From: an uncultured Alphaproteobacteria bacterium
Lineage (GTDB): Bacteria; Pseudomonadota; Alphaproteobacteria; HIMB59; GCA-002718135
Direction: 5' to 3'
DNA: 46,631 nt
Assembly: GCA_902585605.1 (NCBI GenBank)
Contig: CACIED010000002.1
Coordinates: forward strand, 67,415 to 114,045
The first letter of the stretch is position 1. Each line of letters opens with the position of its first letter. This document shows positions 8,696-17,962 of this stretch, in pieces. The notes below the pieces were generated by a model. The model searched no databases. It had not been told where the DNA came from and was given only the letters and a program-made list of their open reading frames with translations. The translations under genes were made by a program, and so were the position numbers.

Positions 8696-9064
8696 TCAAA
8701 ACTTGCTTAATAATGTCCCTAGGTATGCAGATATTATACATATAAAAATAGAAATAAAAATATAAGTAAAAGAAGAAGCATATTTTTTTGAATTTATTAG
8801 ATCAAGAACTTCATAGGAAAATGCAGAAAAAGTTGTAAAAGATCCTAAAAGACCAATGATTAAAAAAAACTTAATAAAATTTTCAGATAAGTTGTTTCCA
8901 ACATCAGAACTTATTAAATATCCTATTAAAAATGAACCTATTATATTCACGGAGATGGTTCCATAAATACTAGATACAAATAAAGATTTGCTAATATTGG
9001 TTAATAGATATCTTAAAACCGCTCCTAACGCACCGCCAGTGGCGACTAATATTAAGTTAAACAA
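8696..9064 (-). CDS. crcB: Fluoride exporter CrcB/Fluc
   Basis: 122 residues with four hydrophobic segments, the usual Fluc monomer. GGALGAVLRYLLTN is at about 10-23, VNIIGSFLIGYL at about 39-50 (with the Asn of the ion path), and TTFSAFSYE at about 77-85 (the conserved Phe/Ser region). Fluc proteins form dual-topology dimers that let fluoride out of the cell. The only fitting start is TTG at 9064, 5 bases after the rplQ stop, with no clear ribosome-binding site, so translation may depend on coupling to rplQ. No fluoride riboswitch is present upstream. Confidence 0.9.
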   Translation of the reverse strand: MFNLILVATGGALGAVLRYLLTNISKSLFVSSIYGTISVNIIGSFLIGYLISSDVGNNLSENFIKFFLIIGLLGSFTTFSAFSYEVLDLINSKKYASSFTYIFISIFICIISAYLGTLLSKF

Positions 9065-9069
9065 TATGT

Positions 9070-9507
9070 TTAGGCTGTAGGTTGTTCTTCTACTTCATCA
9101 GTAGATTTTTTTTCAATAACAGGACCACTATCTAAACCTTTAGCATTCTCATCACGATCTACAAATTCAATTACTGCTGTTGGAGCATTGTCTCCAAATC
9201 TGTTACCCAATTTAATAATACGTGTATAACCACCGGCTCTTTTTTTATATCTATCAGCTAATACATCAAAAACTTTTTTCGACATTTTATTATCCTGAAG
9301 AGTAGAAATAGTTTTTCTTCTAGAAAGTAAATCACCTTTTTTTCCTAATGTTATTATTCTTTCTACAAATTTTCTTAATTCCTTAGCTTTTGCTAGAGTA
9401 GTTGTTATTTGTTCATGCTTTATAAGTGCATTAGACATATTCATAAACATCGCTTTTCTATGTGAAGATGTTTTATTAAGTTTTTTATTTTTAATATTAT
9501 GCTTCAT
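9070..9507 (-). CDS. rplQ: 50S ribosomal protein L17
   Basis: 145 residues. The conserved L17 core ([19 protein letters not shown] near 16-34, [34 protein letters not shown]) ends near residue 120. An acidic tail of about 25 residues follows, a common extension in alphaproteobacteria. L17 lies near the peptide exit tunnel. Last gene of the alpha operon, 6 bases after rpoA; crcB begins 5 bases later, so transcription probably continues. Confidence 0.97.
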   Translation of the reverse strand: MKHNIKNKKLNKTSSHRKAMFMNMSNALIKHEQITTTLAKAKELRKFVERIITLGKKGDLLSRRKTISTLQDNKMSKKVFDVLADRYKKRAGGYTRIIKLGNRFGDNAPTAVIEFVDRDENAKGLDSGPVIEKKSTDEVEEQPTA

Positions 9508-9513
9508 AAATAT

Positions 9514-10536
9514 TTATTTATTAAATGGGTCTTCATATTTTTTAGCTAAATCATCAATATTTTCAGGTGGCCAATCAGGAACAGACATACCAAGATTAAG
9601 CTCCATTTGTTGAAGGACTTCTTTTATTTCATTCAGTGATTTTCTTCCAAAATTTGGAGTCCTCAACATTTCTGATTCAGATTTCTGGACTAAATCTCCA
9701 ATATATATGATGTTATCATTTTTGAGACAATTTGCTGATCTAACAGATAGTTCTAATTCCTCAACTTTTTTAAGTAAATTGGAATTGAAAGACAATGTTT
9801 CAATATTTGATTGATCTGGTAATACCTCAGGTTCATCAAAGTTAATAAATGGCTGAAGTTGGTCTTGTAAAATTCTTGCAGCTAACGCAATTGCATCATC
9901 TGGAGAAATTGCACCATTAGTTTCAACTTCGAAAACAAGTTTATCAAAATCAGTAACTTGACCAACCCTACTATTTTCAACTTTATAGGTAGCTTTTAAA
10001 ACTGGACTGAACATAGCATCCAGTTTTATTTCACCAATAATTTTATTTTCATCTTCAGCAACCTCAGCAGAAACATAACCTTTGCCAGTTTCTACGTTAG
10101 CCTCAATATCTACATCAGCATTTGAATCAAGAGTCATTATTAATTGATCTGGATTCATTATTTCAGTTTCAGAGTCAGTCTCAAAATTACCAGCTCTTAT
10201 TTCTCCAGAGCCAGTAGATTTTATATACATTTTTTTAAGACCTGGAGAGTGTACTTTAACAGCAATTGATTTTAAATTTAGCAATATATCTGTCAGATCT
10301 TCTTTGACACCCGGAATAGTAGAGAATTCATGAACAACGCCCTTCATTTTCACAGAAGTTATCGCTGCTCCTTGTAATGATGAAAGTAAAATTCTTCTTA
10401 TTGAATTACCTAAAGTTAATCCAAATCCTCTTTCAAGAGGTTCTGCAGTAAGCTTGCCAATTCTTCCATTACTTTCATCCACATTGACTTCCATCTTAGT
10501 GGGTTTTATTAATTCACTCCAGTTTTTTTGTAACAC
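9514..10536 (-). CDS. rpoA: RNA polymerase alpha subunit
   Basis: 340 residues, full length. The N-terminal assembly domain shows [18 protein letters not shown] near 38-55 and [13 protein letters not shown] near 76-88. The C-terminal domain (about 255-330) has [22 protein letters not shown] and [14 protein letters not shown], the surface that contacts UP elements and activators. Alpha dimerises to start polymerase assembly with beta and beta-prime, encoded upstream in the same run. It sits 16 bases after rpsK. Confidence 0.98.
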   Translation of the reverse strand: MLQKNWSELIKPTKMEVNVDESNGRIGKLTAEPLERGFGLTLGNSIRRILLSSLQGAAITSVKMKGVVHEFSTIPGVKEDLTDILLNLKSIAVKVHSPGLKKMYIKSTGSGEIRAGNFETDSETEIMNPDQLIMTLDSNADVDIEANVETGKGYVSAEVAEDENKIIGEIKLDAMFSPVLKATYKVENSRVGQVTDFDKLVFEVETNGAISPDDAIALAARILQDQLQPFINFDEPEVLPDQSNIETLSFNSNLLKKVEELELSVRSANCLKNDNIIYIGDLVQKSESEMLRTPNFGRKSLNEIKEVLQQMELNLGMSVPDWPPENIDDLAKKYEDPFNK

Positions 10537-10552
10537 TTAAATGCTCCTTTAT

Positions 10553-10933
10553 TTAAACTCTTCTTCTCTTCCTTGGTCTGCAACCATTATGTGGTATGGG
10601 TGTAACATCTTTTATAGATGAGATTACGTAACCTATTGATTGTAAAGACCTAAGAGCTGATTCTCTTCCAGAACCAGGTCCAGAAACTTCAACTCTGAGA
10701 TTTTTTAATCCATGCTCCTTGGCTTTATTTCCTACATCTTCTGCAGCAATCTGTGCAGCATAAGGGGTAGATTTTCTTGAACCTTTAAAACCTTTGTGAC
10801 CTGATGATGACCAAGCTAAGGCATTTCCTTTTTCATCTGCAATTGTTATTATTGTGTTATTAAATGAAGAAACAATATGAGCTACACCAGAAGATATTTT
10901 CTTTTTAAGCTTAGATTTTTTTTTATCAGACAT
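10553..10933 (-). CDS. rpsK: 30S ribosomal protein S11
   Basis: 126 residues. The S11 signature is clear: [16 protein letters not shown] near 17-32, [27 protein letters not shown] and the C-terminal [13 protein letters not shown]11 sits on the platform of the small subunit near the mRNA exit and helps hold the 3' end of 16S rRNA. One base separates it from rpsM, and rpoA follows. Confidence 0.98.
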   Translation of the reverse strand: MSDKKKSKLKKKISSGVAHIVSSFNNTIITIADEKGNALAWSSSGHKGFKGSRKSTPYAAQIAAEDVGNKAKEHGLKNLRVEVSGPGSGRESALRSLQSIGYVISSIKDVTPIPHNGCRPRKRRRV

Positions 10934-10934
10934 T

Positions 10935-11315
10935 TTATCCCTTAGTTACCTTTTTCTTTCCAGCAATTGCAACGGCTTTACCTTTTCTTGTTCTGGCATT
11001 AGTATGAGTTCTTTGACCTCTTACTGGTAATTTTTTACGATGTCTTAATCCTCTGTAACAACCTAAATCATTCAATCTTTTAATATCCAATGAAATTTTT
11101 CTTCTTAAATCACCTTCAACAGAATGATCTTTATCAATTAAGTCACGTATTTTGTTAATTTCATCTTCATTAAGTTCGCTCACTCTTTTCGATATATCAA
11201 TTGATGCACCTTTACATATATCAAGAGCTATTTTATTTCCTATCCCAAATATATAAGTCAAAGCAATGTTTACTTTTTTATTAGTGGGAATATTAACACC
11301 TGAAATTCTAGCCAT
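10935..11315 (-). CDS. rpsM: 30S ribosomal protein S13
   Basis: 126 residues from the ATG at 11315, giving the family start [14 protein letters not shown] four codons upstream would add MDLF, which S13 proteins do not have. The C-terminal [25 protein letters not shown] contacts tRNA and the head of the 30S. It is the first gene after the spacer downstream of adk, and that spacer holds a promoter-like region (see separate entry), so S13-S11-alpha-L17 may also be transcribed separately from the upstream ribosomal genes. Confidence 0.97.
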   Translation of the reverse strand: MARISGVNIPTNKKVNIALTYIFGIGNKIALDICKGASIDISKRVSELNEDEINKIRDLIDKDHSVEGDLRRKISLDIKRLNDLGCYRGLRHRKKLPVRGQRTHTNARTRKGKAVAIAGKKKVTKG

Positions 11316-11365
11316 AAATAAGTCCAAGAAAAATGAAAGATGGTGAATACATGATAATTATATAA

Positions 11366-11389
11366 TTAGTCAAGAACAGATATGCTAAA
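11366..11389 (-). promoter_or_regulatory. Promoter-like region before rpsM, sharing a 13-mer with the rpsL region
   Basis: Reading leftward, TTTAGCATATCTG (11389-11377) is followed two bases later by CTTGACT (11374-11368), a good -35 match (TTGACT). The same two blocks occur before rpsL. No clean -10 is seen at 17 bases; TATTCA at 18 bases is the nearest. It lies in the only spacer (87 bases) between adk and the rpsM ATG, about 50 bases before the start. Promoter function is inferred from position and the repeated motif. Confidence 0.55.
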
Positions 11390-11402
11390 TTTTGGCTGTT
11401 TT

Positions 11403-11975
11403 TCATGATTTTTTTAAAATTTCTTTGATTTTTTTGGTAATTTCATTAATTTTCAATGAACCATCTATTTCATGAAAAATGTTTGGGTAATTAACTTTGT
11501 AGTAGCTTGAAACTTTTTGAGTTGAATTAAGATATTCATTATATCTAGTTTCTATTACTTGTATATTATCATCTTCTCTGCTTTCTTCTGATGATCTTTT
11601 TATTATTCTATCTCTTAAGGTTTCAAAATTTATTTGAATATTAAAAATATAATCTATTGAATTGGACATTTGTAAAAGAAACTTGTTCAGAAATTCTGAT
11701 TGTTTCAAGGTCCTTGGATACCCATCTAGAATAAAACCATTTGTTTCTTCATTTTTTAATCTAGTAGAGACAATTGAGTTTAAAATTTCATCAGAAACTA
11801 AATTTCCAGAAGACATTATTTTTTTTAATTCATTTGCTAGATTATCTTTATCAAGTAGTTTTTTTCTTAAAATATCGCCTGTGGAAAGGTGTGGTACATT
11901 TAATTGTTCTGATATTATTTTAGCTTGAGTGCCCTTTCCTGCCCCAGGAGGGCCAAAGAAAATAATTCTAGTCAA
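11403..11975 (-). CDS. adk: Adenylate kinase, short-lid form
   Basis: 190 residues. P-loop GPPGAGKGT at 8-16, AMP site LSTGDILR at 30-37 and LDGYPRT at 83-89. The lid region (about 127-137, KRSSEESRED) is very short, lacking the roughly 27-residue inserted lid and the zinc ligands of long forms; short forms are common in alphaproteobacteria. The enzyme interconverts 2 ADP with ATP and AMP. It follows secY by one base, the usual spot in this class. Confidence 0.96.
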   Translation of the reverse strand: MTRIIFFGPPGAGKGTQAKIISEQLNVPHLSTGDILRKKLLDKDNLANELKKIMSSGNLVSDEILNSIVSTRLKNEETNGFILDGYPRTLKQSEFLNKFLLQMSNSIDYIFNIQINFETLRDRIIKRSSEESREDDNIQVIETRYNEYLNSTQKVSSYYKVNYPNIFHEIDGSLKINEITKKIKEILKKS

Positions 11976-11976
11976 T

Positions 11977-13317
11977 TTATCTTCTACCTTTAAGCTTGGT
12001 CTTTTTTAGTAATCCTTCGTATTGATGTTGAAATAAATGAGACTGAACTTGGGTAATAAAATCAATCATTACAACAACGACTATTAAAAGTGCTGTACCC
12101 CCAAGATAAAATGGTATTGATGTTCTAGACAAAAGAAACTCTGGAAGTAGAGCTACGAATGTTAAATATATTGTTCCGATTGTAGTTAGTCTAATTAGTA
12201 CAAATTCTATATACTTAGCAGTATTTTCACCAGGTCTAATGCCAGGAATAAAGCCACCGTATTTTCTTAAATTTTCCGCTTGTTCGTCTGGATTAAAAAC
12301 TATTGAAGTATAAAAAAATCCAAAAAATATTATCATAGCCGCATAAAGAGCGAGATATAGTGGTTGACCTCTTCCCAAATAACTTGAAATTAAAATAAAA
12401 ATATCACTTGATGAGCCAGCACCAAAACCTGACATTGTATTTGGAAGAAGAAGTATTGAAGAAGCAAATATTACTGGTATGACTCCTGCTGTATTAATTT
12501 TTAACGGCAAATGGGAGCTTTGACCTCCATAAATTTTATTTCCTACTTGTCTTTTAGGATATTGAACTGGCAATCTTCTTTGTCCTTTTTCAACAAAAAC
12601 GATAAAAATAATCAATAACAATATAAGTATTAAGATACCTAGAATAAAAGCTATACTTAATTCACCTGTCCTTCCTAATTGAAGAGTGCTGACGAAAGCA
12701 CTTGGTAAATTTGCTATGATTCCGGCAGTGATAATAAGAGAGATGCCGTTTCCTACTCCTCTTGAAGAAATCTGTTCGCCAAGCCACATCAAGAATATAG
12801 TTCCACCCACTAAAGTTATCACAGTAGTCAATCTAAAAAATAGCCCAGGTTCAAATACAATATTTCCGTATGTTGTCTGCATAGACTCTAAACCAATAGA
12901 AACTCCATACCCTTGTATAGCCGCTATTAATACAGTTACATATCTAGTATATTGAAGTAGCTGTCTTCTTCCTTTTGTTCCTTGTTCCTTTAAAGATTTC
13001 AAAAAAGGTATTGCAGATTGCATCAATGTCATAATAATTGATGATGATATGTAAGGCATAACTCCCAAAGCAAAAATACCCATTCTCCCAAGAGCACCTC
13101 CTGAAAATGTATCAAATATTCCTAGTATTCCAGATGATTGCTGCTCAAAAAATTGCTGAAGTGCTATAGGATTGATACCTGGAATTGGTAAAAAAGTTCC
13201 TAGTCTAAATACAATTAGAGCACCTAAAGTAAACAAAAGTCTTTGTCTTAGCTCGGTAGCTTTACCTAAAGCACCAAAGTTTAAATTATTTGATAATCTG
13301 TCTGTAGCTGTTGCCAT
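11977..13317 (-). CDS. secY: Preprotein translocase channel subunit SecY
   Basis: 446 residues with ten hydrophobic segments. The plug and first helix region RLGTFLPIPGIN near 38-49, the GVMPYISSSIIM segment, and the cytoplasmic loop with RQVGNKIYGGQSSHLPLKIN are typical. SecY forms the inner-membrane protein-conducting channel with SecE (encoded at 36160) and SecG. rplO ends at the base before its ATG, and adk follows one base after its stop. Confidence 0.98.
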   Translation of the reverse strand: MATATDRLSNNLNFGALGKATELRQRLLFTLGALIVFRLGTFLPIPGINPIALQQFFEQQSSGILGIFDTFSGGALGRMGIFALGVMPYISSSIIMTLMQSAIPFLKSLKEQGTKGRRQLLQYTRYVTVLIAAIQGYGVSIGLESMQTTYGNIVFEPGLFFRLTTVITLVGGTIFLMWLGEQISSRGVGNGISLIITAGIIANLPSAFVSTLQLGRTGELSIAFILGILILILLLIIFIVFVEKGQRRLPVQYPKRQVGNKIYGGQSSHLPLKINTAGVIPVIFASSILLLPNTMSGFGAGSSSDIFILISSYLGRGQPLYLALYAAMIIFFGFFYTSIVFNPDEQAENLRKYGGFIPGIRPGENTAKYIEFVLIRLTTIGTIYLTFVALLPEFLLSRTSIPFYLGGTALLIVVVVMIDFITQVQSHLFQHQYEGLLKKTKLKGRR

Positions 13318-13776
13318 TTATTTTTTTATTAATTTAATTTTACCACCTAATTTTTCTAATTCTTCAATTGCCTTTTTTGATGCAAAAGATATTTCTAAAT
13401 TAGTTTTGGTTTCAAGTTTACCTACATTAAGTAGTTTTAAATTTCCTTTTGATTTTTTAAAAATTTTTTTACTGAAAATCTCATCTTCCTTTATGTCTTC
13501 AGAATTAAACTTATACTTCTTTATTAAGTTATTGATCATTGTAAAATTAATATGTTGAATTTTAGTTTTGAAGTAATTTTTAAAACCTCTTTTAGGTAAA
13601 CGACGATAAAGTGGCATTTGACCACCTTCAAATCCGTTTATTGAAACACCTGATCTTGATTTTTGACCTTTTACGCCTCTACCTGAAGTTTTTCCAAGGC
13701 CGGACCCTGAACCTCTACCTCTTCGTTTATTTTTTTTACTAGAAGTCTTTGTAGATTTTAAGTTATTAATTTTCAT
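13318..13776 (-). CDS. rplO: 50S ribosomal protein L15
   Basis: 152 residues. The glycine/arginine-rich N terminus ([22 protein letters not shown] near 20-41) and [17 protein letters not shown] near 49-65 identify L15, an early organiser of the large subunit. It begins 2 bases after rpsE, where most bacteria have rpmD (L30) in between; L30 is absent here. secY begins immediately after its stop. Confidence 0.97.
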   Translation of the reverse strand: MKINNLKSTKTSSKKNKRRGRGSGSGLGKTSGRGVKGQKSRSGVSINGFEGGQMPLYRRLPKRGFKNYFKTKIQHINFTMINNLIKKYKFNSEDIKEDEIFSKKIFKKSKGNLKLLNVGKLETKTNLEISFASKKAIEELEKLGGKIKLIKK

Positions 13777-13778
13777 AA

Positions 13779-14288
13779 TTAGTTATTTTTATTGGTATTT
13801 ATCTCATTAATTTTTTTTGATCTTTTGGCTGCAACTGATTTTGGTGACTCTGACATTTTAAATGCATTTATTGTAGCCTTTAGCATGTTATGAGGGTTAG
13901 ATGTGCCTGTAGATTTTGCTACAACATCTTTTATTCCCAGTGATTCAAACAATGATCTCATAGGACCTCCAGCAATAATTCCTGTTCCAGGTGCTGCTGC
14001 ACGAAGTATAACCTTTCCAGCTCCAAATCTTCCCACAGTATCATGATGAATTGTTCTATTCTCCTTTAGATGAACTCTAATCATCTTACTTTTTGCATTT
14101 TCTGTAGCTTTTCTTACAGCTTCTGGAACTTCTTTAGCTTTTCCTGTGCCAATTCCAACTCTACCTTTGTTATCTCCAACAATCATTATAGCGGCAAAAC
14201 CAAATCTTCTTCCACCTTTGACAACTTTTGCTACCCTATTTATAGTAACTAGATGTTCGCTAAATTCATTTTTTTCATTTTCAAACAT
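13779..14288 (-). CDS. rpsE: 30S ribosomal protein S5
   Basis: 169 residues. The double-stranded RNA-binding fold shows [21 protein letters not shown] and [21 protein letters not shown] in the first 60 residues, then [35 protein letters not shown]5 supports decoding accuracy near the mRNA entry site. It starts 8 bases after rplR; rplO follows directly rather than rpmD. Confidence 0.98.
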   Translation of the reverse strand: MFENEKNEFSEHLVTINRVAKVVKGGRRFGFAAIMIVGDNKGRVGIGTGKAKEVPEAVRKATENAKSKMIRVHLKENRTIHHDTVGRFGAGKVILRAAAPGTGIIAGGPMRSLFESLGIKDVVAKSTGTSNPHNMLKATINAFKMSESPKSVAAKRSKKINEINTNKNN

Positions 14289-14296
14289 ATATACCC

Positions 14297-14629
14297 CTAA
14301 AAATTAAGACCTTCAACTCTTGCAGCATCTGCAAGAATTTTAATCAAACCATGATATTTATATTTTCCTCTATCAAAAGAAACTTTCTGTATACCTTTTG
14401 AAATTATTTTCTTTGCTATACTTTTTCCAATAACTTCTGCAATTTCTTTTCTAGATAAGCTTTTTTCTTTTATAGATTTTTCAATAGAGGATGAGCTAGC
14501 TAGTGTTGTACCATTAGAATCATCAATCAACTGAGCATAGATGTGATTATTAGATCTAAAAACCGATAATCTTTTTCTATCAGAAACTTTTTTATTTTTA
14601 AATCTTACTCTCTGTTTTCTATCTTTCAT
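14297..14629 (-). CDS. rplR: 50S ribosomal protein L18
   Basis: 110 residues, slightly short but complete. [18 protein letters not shown] near 19-36 and the C-terminal [26 protein letters not shown] type ending are diagnostic. L18 binds 5S rRNA with L5 in the central protuberance. It starts 3 bases after the rplF stop. Confidence 0.97.
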   Translation of the reverse strand: MKDRKQRVRFKNKKVSDRKRLSVFRSNNHIYAQLIDDSNGTTLASSSSIEKSIKEKSLSRKEIAEVIGKSIAKKIISKGIQKVSFDRGKYKYHGLIKILADAARVEGLNF

Positions 14630-14632
14630 AAG

Positions 14633-15163
14633 TTATTTCTTTTTCCCCTCTTTTCTAAAAATATATTCATCTATATATTTAATTCCTTTACCTTTAAATG
14701 GTTCAGGTTTTCTAAATGATCTAATTTTTGCAGCAGCAGCTCCTAACTTTTCTTTATTAATACTAGTTAACTTAATTAGATTTTGTTTAGGACATTCAAT
14801 CTTAACATCATCTGGAATATCAAAATTTATATCATGGCTGTAACCAAGCTCTAATTTTAAGTTTGATCCGGAAACACTGGCTCTATATCCCGTTCCATTT
14901 AACTCCAAAGTTTTAGTAAATCCTAAAGTAACACCGCTTATGGTATTTGCTATTATAGCTCTAGTTGTACCCCAATTAGGATCATTATTTATTTCTTTAA
15001 CTGGAATAACTTTTACCTCGTCTTCTTTTATGTTTATTCTGTAATTAGAGTTTACATTAATTTCTAAATGTCCAAGTTTACCTTTAGCTGAGAAAATTCC
15101 ATTTTCAAAAGAACACTCAACTTCTTTCGAAATTTTAATTGGATTTTTTGCAATTCTGGACAC
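14633..15163 (-). CDS. rplF: 50S ribosomal protein L6
   Basis: 176 residues with the start MSRIAKNPI and the C-terminal PEPFKGKGIKY block near 152-162, both typical of L6, which lies near the sarcin-ricin loop and factor site. The start codon is GTG at 15163, 2 bases after the rpsH stop. rplR follows 3 bases on. Confidence 0.97.
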   Translation of the reverse strand: MSRIAKNPIKISKEVECSFENGIFSAKGKLGHLEINVNSNYRINIKEDEVKVIPVKEINNDPNWGTTRAIIANTISGVTLGFTKTLELNGTGYRASVSGSNLKLELGYSHDINFDIPDDVKIECPKQNLIKLTSINKEKLGAAAAKIRSFRKPEPFKGKGIKYIDEYIFRKEGKKK

Positions 15164-15165
15164 TT

Positions 15166-15564
15166 TTAAAATACCTCACACAAAATTTCACCACCAACAT
15201 TATTCTTTTTTGCTTGTTGGTCTGACATTACACCTTTTGGAGTTGAAAGAATTGATATTCCTAAGCCACCATAAGGTTTATTAAGTTCACTTATTTTTGA
15301 ATATTTGCGAATTCCAGGTTTTGATATTCTTTTAATTTTCTTTATTACAGGATTTCCATTATAATATTTTAAATCAATTTTTATAGAACTAATTCCTTTT
15401 CTTTCTTCAATATCTTTAAAATCTCTAATATAGCCCTCATCTTTTAAAACGTTTAACACATTTATATTTAATTTAGATTTAAGACATAATGTGGAAACTT
15501 TTTTAGCTTGATGAGCATTTTTTATTCTTGCTAGCATATCTGAAAGTGAATCGTTAAAAGCCAT
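15166..15564 (-). CDS. rpsH: 30S ribosomal protein S8
   Basis: 132 residues. SLSDMLARIKNAHQAK near 5-20 and the C-terminal LSTPKGVMSDQQAKKNNVGGEILCEVF type block identify S8. It binds the central domain of 16S rRNA, and in E. coli its homologue represses the spc operon by binding its mRNA at rplE. A matching site here was not established. It sits 9 bases after rpsN. Confidence 0.97.
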   Translation of the reverse strand: MAFNDSLSDMLARIKNAHQAKKVSTLCLKSKLNINVLNVLKDEGYIRDFKDIEERKGISSIKIDLKYYNGNPVIKKIKRISKPGIRKYSKISELNKPYGGLGISILSTPKGVMSDQQAKKNNVGGEILCEVF

Positions 15565-15573
15565 AATATTCTC

Positions 15574-15879
15574 CTACCAACTTGACTTAACAACTCCTGG
15601 CAAATCACCACTCATTGAAAGCTCTCTTAATTTTATTCTTGATAAACCAAATTTCCTATAATTTCCTCTCGGTCTACCAGTAATCTCACATCTATTTCTA
15701 TGCCTAATTGATGAACCATTTCTTGGAAGATCGTTTAATTTATTTTGATAGTTAATCCTTTCTTCTAAAGAAATATTTTTATTTTTAATTTTAGATTTAA
15801 GCAATTCTCTTCTAGACTTATATTTTTGAATTAGTTTTTGTCTAAATAAATTTTTTTGTACTGAGCTAAGTTTTGCCAT
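15574..15879 (-). CDS. rpsN: 30S ribosomal protein S14, zinc-independent long form
   Basis: 101 residues, the long form. The C-terminal block [23 protein letters not shown] (about 59-81) has only one of the four zinc cysteines of the short form, so it does not need zinc. S14 sits in the small-subunit head. It starts 2 bases after the rplE stop. Confidence 0.97.
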   Translation of the reverse strand: MAKLSSVQKNLFRQKLIQKYKSRRELLKSKIKNKNISLEERINYQNKLNDLPRNGSSIRHRNRCEITGRPRGNYRKFGLSRIKLRELSMSGDLPGVVKSSW

Positions 15880-15881
15880 TT

Positions 15882-16433
15882 TTAATTAAACTCCTTCTGT
15901 TTAAAGGGCATGTTAAAACATTTTAACAATTCAATTGCATCATTATTATTTTTAGCCGAAGTACAAATTGTTATGTCCATGCCTCTAATTTTCTCCACTT
16001 TATCAAAATTTATTTCAGGAAAGATTACATGTTCCTTTATACCCATTGAAAAATTACCTTTTCCATCAAAACTTTTCATATTTAATCCTCTAAAATCTCG
16101 AATTCTTGGTATTGCAATGTTAACTAATCTATCAAGAAACTCATACATTATCTTATTTCTTAATGTTACTTTAACTCCCAAGGGCATACCTTCTCTAATT
16201 TTGAAGCCAGAAATTGCTTTTTTTGAGGTAGTCTTCACAGCTTTTTGACCAGAAATAAGTGTTAAGTCATCTAGAGCTCTATCAATTAATTTAGAGTCAT
16301 CTTTTCCTTCTCCAACACCCATGTTTAAAATAATTTTTTCAATTTTGGGAACTTGAAATATATTTTTGAAACCAAGCTTAGATTTTAAATCTTGTTTTAT
16401 ATGGCTATTATATTCTATTAGAAGTCTACTCAT
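15882..16433 (-). CDS. rplE: 50S ribosomal protein L5
   Basis: 183 residues. [16 protein letters not shown] near 28-43, [13 protein letters not shown] near 96-108 and the [10 protein letters not shown] and KEHVIFPEI blocks are typical of L5, which binds 5S rRNA and contacts the P-site tRNA. The ATG overlaps the end of rplX by 4 bases, a sign of coupled translation. Confidence 0.98.
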   Translation of the reverse strand: MSRLLIEYNSHIKQDLKSKLGFKNIFQVPKIEKIILNMGVGEGKDDSKLIDRALDDLTLISGQKAVKTTSKKAISGFKIREGMPLGVKVTLRNKIMYEFLDRLVNIAIPRIRDFRGLNMKSFDGKGNFSMGIKEHVIFPEINFDKVEKIRGMDITICTSAKNNNDAIELLKCFNMPFKQKEFN

Positions 16434-16747
16434 TTTATTTCCTTACCAGTAGATTTATTAATTCTGATTTTTTTATCATTATTTAATTTGTAACCAATCT
16501 TGATACCTTTTTTTACTTCAGGGTCATAAAATGCTAGGTTTGAAATATGTAGTGGCATTTCTTTATCGACTATACCACCAGGTTGATTATTATCAGGTTT
16601 CCGATTTTTTTTGACTTTATTAATTTCTGATACTATTGCCTTCATTTGCTTTGGTATCATTCTAATAATTTTTCCTGTTTTACCTTTGTCTTTGCCAGTT
16701 AACACCACTACTTCATCACCTTTTTTTAATTTAATTTTGTTATTCAT
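16430..16747 (-). CDS. rplX: 50S ribosomal protein L24
   Basis: 105 residues. A KOW motif (KKGDEVVVLTGKDKGKTGKI near 8-27) and the MPLHISNLAFYDPEVKKG block identify L24, an assembly starter at the exit-tunnel side. The ATG overlaps the rplN stop by one base and its end overlaps rplE by four. Confidence 0.97.
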   Translation of the reverse strand: MNNKIKLKKGDEVVVLTGKDKGKTGKIIRMIPKQMKAIVSEINKVKKNRKPDNNQPGGIVDKEMPLHISNLAFYDPEVKKGIKIGYKLNNDKKIRINKSTGKEIK

Positions 16748-17115
16748 TATATAACCTCTGGAGCAAGACTAATTATTTTCATAAATTTTTTACTTCTAAG
16801 CTCTCTTGTAACAGGACCAAAGATCCTAGTTGCAATTGGCTCCTCTTGTTTATCCAAAAGCACTGCTGCATTTTTATCAAATCTAATTGCTGTCCCATCG
16901 GGTCTTTTAAAATCTTTAGAAGTTCTAACTACAACTGCTTTGTAAACATCACCTTTTTTCACTTTTGCTCTCGGTAATGCATCTTTTATAGAAACAACGA
17001 TAATATCACCAATCGAAGCAGATCTTCTTTTGGATCCTCCTAACACTTTTATGCATTGGATTTTTCTAGCACCAGAGTTGTCTGCAACAAAAAGGTTAGA
17101 TTGCATTTGTATCAT
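16747..17115 (-). CDS. rplN: 50S ribosomal protein L14
   Basis: 122 residues, exactly the standard length, beginning [20 protein letters not shown]14 lies at the subunit interface and is the docking site of the silencing factor RsfS. The ATG overlaps the rpsQ end by 4 bases and the stop overlaps rplX by one. Confidence 0.98.
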   Translation of the reverse strand: MIQMQSNLFVADNSGARKIQCIKVLGGSKRRSASIGDIIVVSIKDALPRAKVKKGDVYKAVVVRTSKDFKRPDGTAIRFDKNAAVLLDKQEEPIATRIFGPVTRELRSKKFMKIISLAPEVI

Positions 17116-17357
17116 GATTTATCTCCTGTAGGTGGTATGGCTATCCATTTTTTAAGTTTAGAAAGGGGTTTTGATTCTATAATCGAAACATTATCACCAA
17201 GATTAAATTCATTTTTTTCATCATGTGCATGATATTTTTTTGTTTGTCTTATAATTTTTTTATACAATTTATGCTTTATTCTTCTTGTAACGTTAACAAC
17301 TATAGTTTTGTTAGAGTTTGAGGAAACTACAACACCAGACAAAATTCTTTTAGGCAT
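17112..17357 (-). CDS. rpsQ: 30S ribosomal protein S17
   Basis: 81 residues from the ATG at 17357, giving the family start [14 protein letters not shown] sits 6 to 7 bases before that ATG and is a good ribosome-binding site; the ATG four codons earlier (17369) would swallow it. [10 protein letters not shown] and [15 protein letters not shown] are S17 blocks. It overlaps the rpmC end by 8 bases and rplN by 4. Confidence 0.95.
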   Translation of the reverse strand: MPKRILSGVVVSSNSNKTIVVNVTRRIKHKLYKKIIRQTKKYHAHDEKNEFNLGDNVSIIESKPLSKLKKWIAIPPTGDKS

Positions 17358-17544
17358 TATTATCTCCATTATCTTGTGAAAGTTGAAATTTTAATCTAGC
17401 TATTTGTTTCTTGAAATTTTTAATTTGAGATGTTTTTTCAAGTTGACCTGAGGACTTTTGGAAGTTAAGATTTAAAATACTCTTTTTTAGATTAAGTATT
17501 TCTTCTTGCATTTTTTTTATATTTTTGTTTGTTTTTATACTCAT
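17350..17544 (-). CDS. rpmC: 50S ribosomal protein L29
   Basis: 64 residues from the ATG at 17544, one base after the rplP stop. Two lysine-rich helices with [17 protein letters not shown] and [16 protein letters not shown] match L29 in a divergent, AT-driven form. An upstream TTG at 17565 would put seven extra residues inside rplP and is unlikely. L29 lies at the exit tunnel and helps dock SRP and trigger factor. Position between rplP and rpsQ supports the call. Confidence 0.93.
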   Translation of the reverse strand: MSIKTNKNIKKMQEEILNLKKSILNLNFQKSSGQLEKTSQIKNFKKQIARLKFQLSQDNGDNNA

Positions 17545-17545
17545 C

Positions 17546-17962
17546 TTAAATATTTCTCTCAACAAATTTACATTTTATTGGTAGTTTTGCGGCTGCTAGA
17601 GTCATAGCTTTTCTGGCATCGTTTATATTTACACCATCAACCTCAAACATAATCCTACCTGGCTTAACTCTACATGCCCAGTATTCAATAGAACCTTTAC
17701 CTTTTCCCATTCTTACTTCAGCTGGTTTTTTTGATACCGGAACATCAGGAAAAATTCTAATCCACATTCTTCCAGCTCTTTTAAGGTATCTTGTAATAGC
17801 CTTTCTTGCAGCTTCAATTTGCCTAGACGTAACTCTTTCAGGTTCCAATGCCTTTAATCCAAAGCTTCCATAATTAAGAGCGTAATTACCTTTTGATTTA
17901 CCATGAATTCTTCCTTTAAATTGCTTTCTAAATTTAGTTTTTTTTGGAGATAGCATGTTCAT
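17546..17962 (-). CDS. rplP: 50S ribosomal protein L16
   Basis: 138 residues as drawn, or 136 if translation starts at the second ATG (17956), which gives the near-universal [11 protein letters not shown]. The first ATG overlaps the rpsC stop by one base, so either is possible. [25 protein letters not shown] near 82-106 identifies L16, which contacts A-site tRNA. rpmC follows one base on. Confidence 0.97.
   Translation of the reverse strand: MNMLSPKKTKFRKQFKGRIHGKSKGNYALNYGSFGLKALEPERVTSRQIEAARKAITRYLKRAGRMWIRIFPDVPVSKKPAEVRMGKGKGSIEYWACRVKPGRIMFEVDGVNINDARKAMTLAAAKLPIKCKFVERNI

Noticed and set aside
11316..11327. TTG start adding four residues to S13
   Set aside because: S13 proteins begin MARI; there is no ribosome-binding site before the TTG.
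12686..12955. Open frame on the opposite strand of secY
   Set aside because: Entirely within secY, no start signal, and composition follows the complement of secY codons.
17545..17565. TTG start adding seven residues to L29 inside rplP
   Set aside because: The ATG one base after the rplP stop gives a normal-sized L29 in the usual coupled arrangement.
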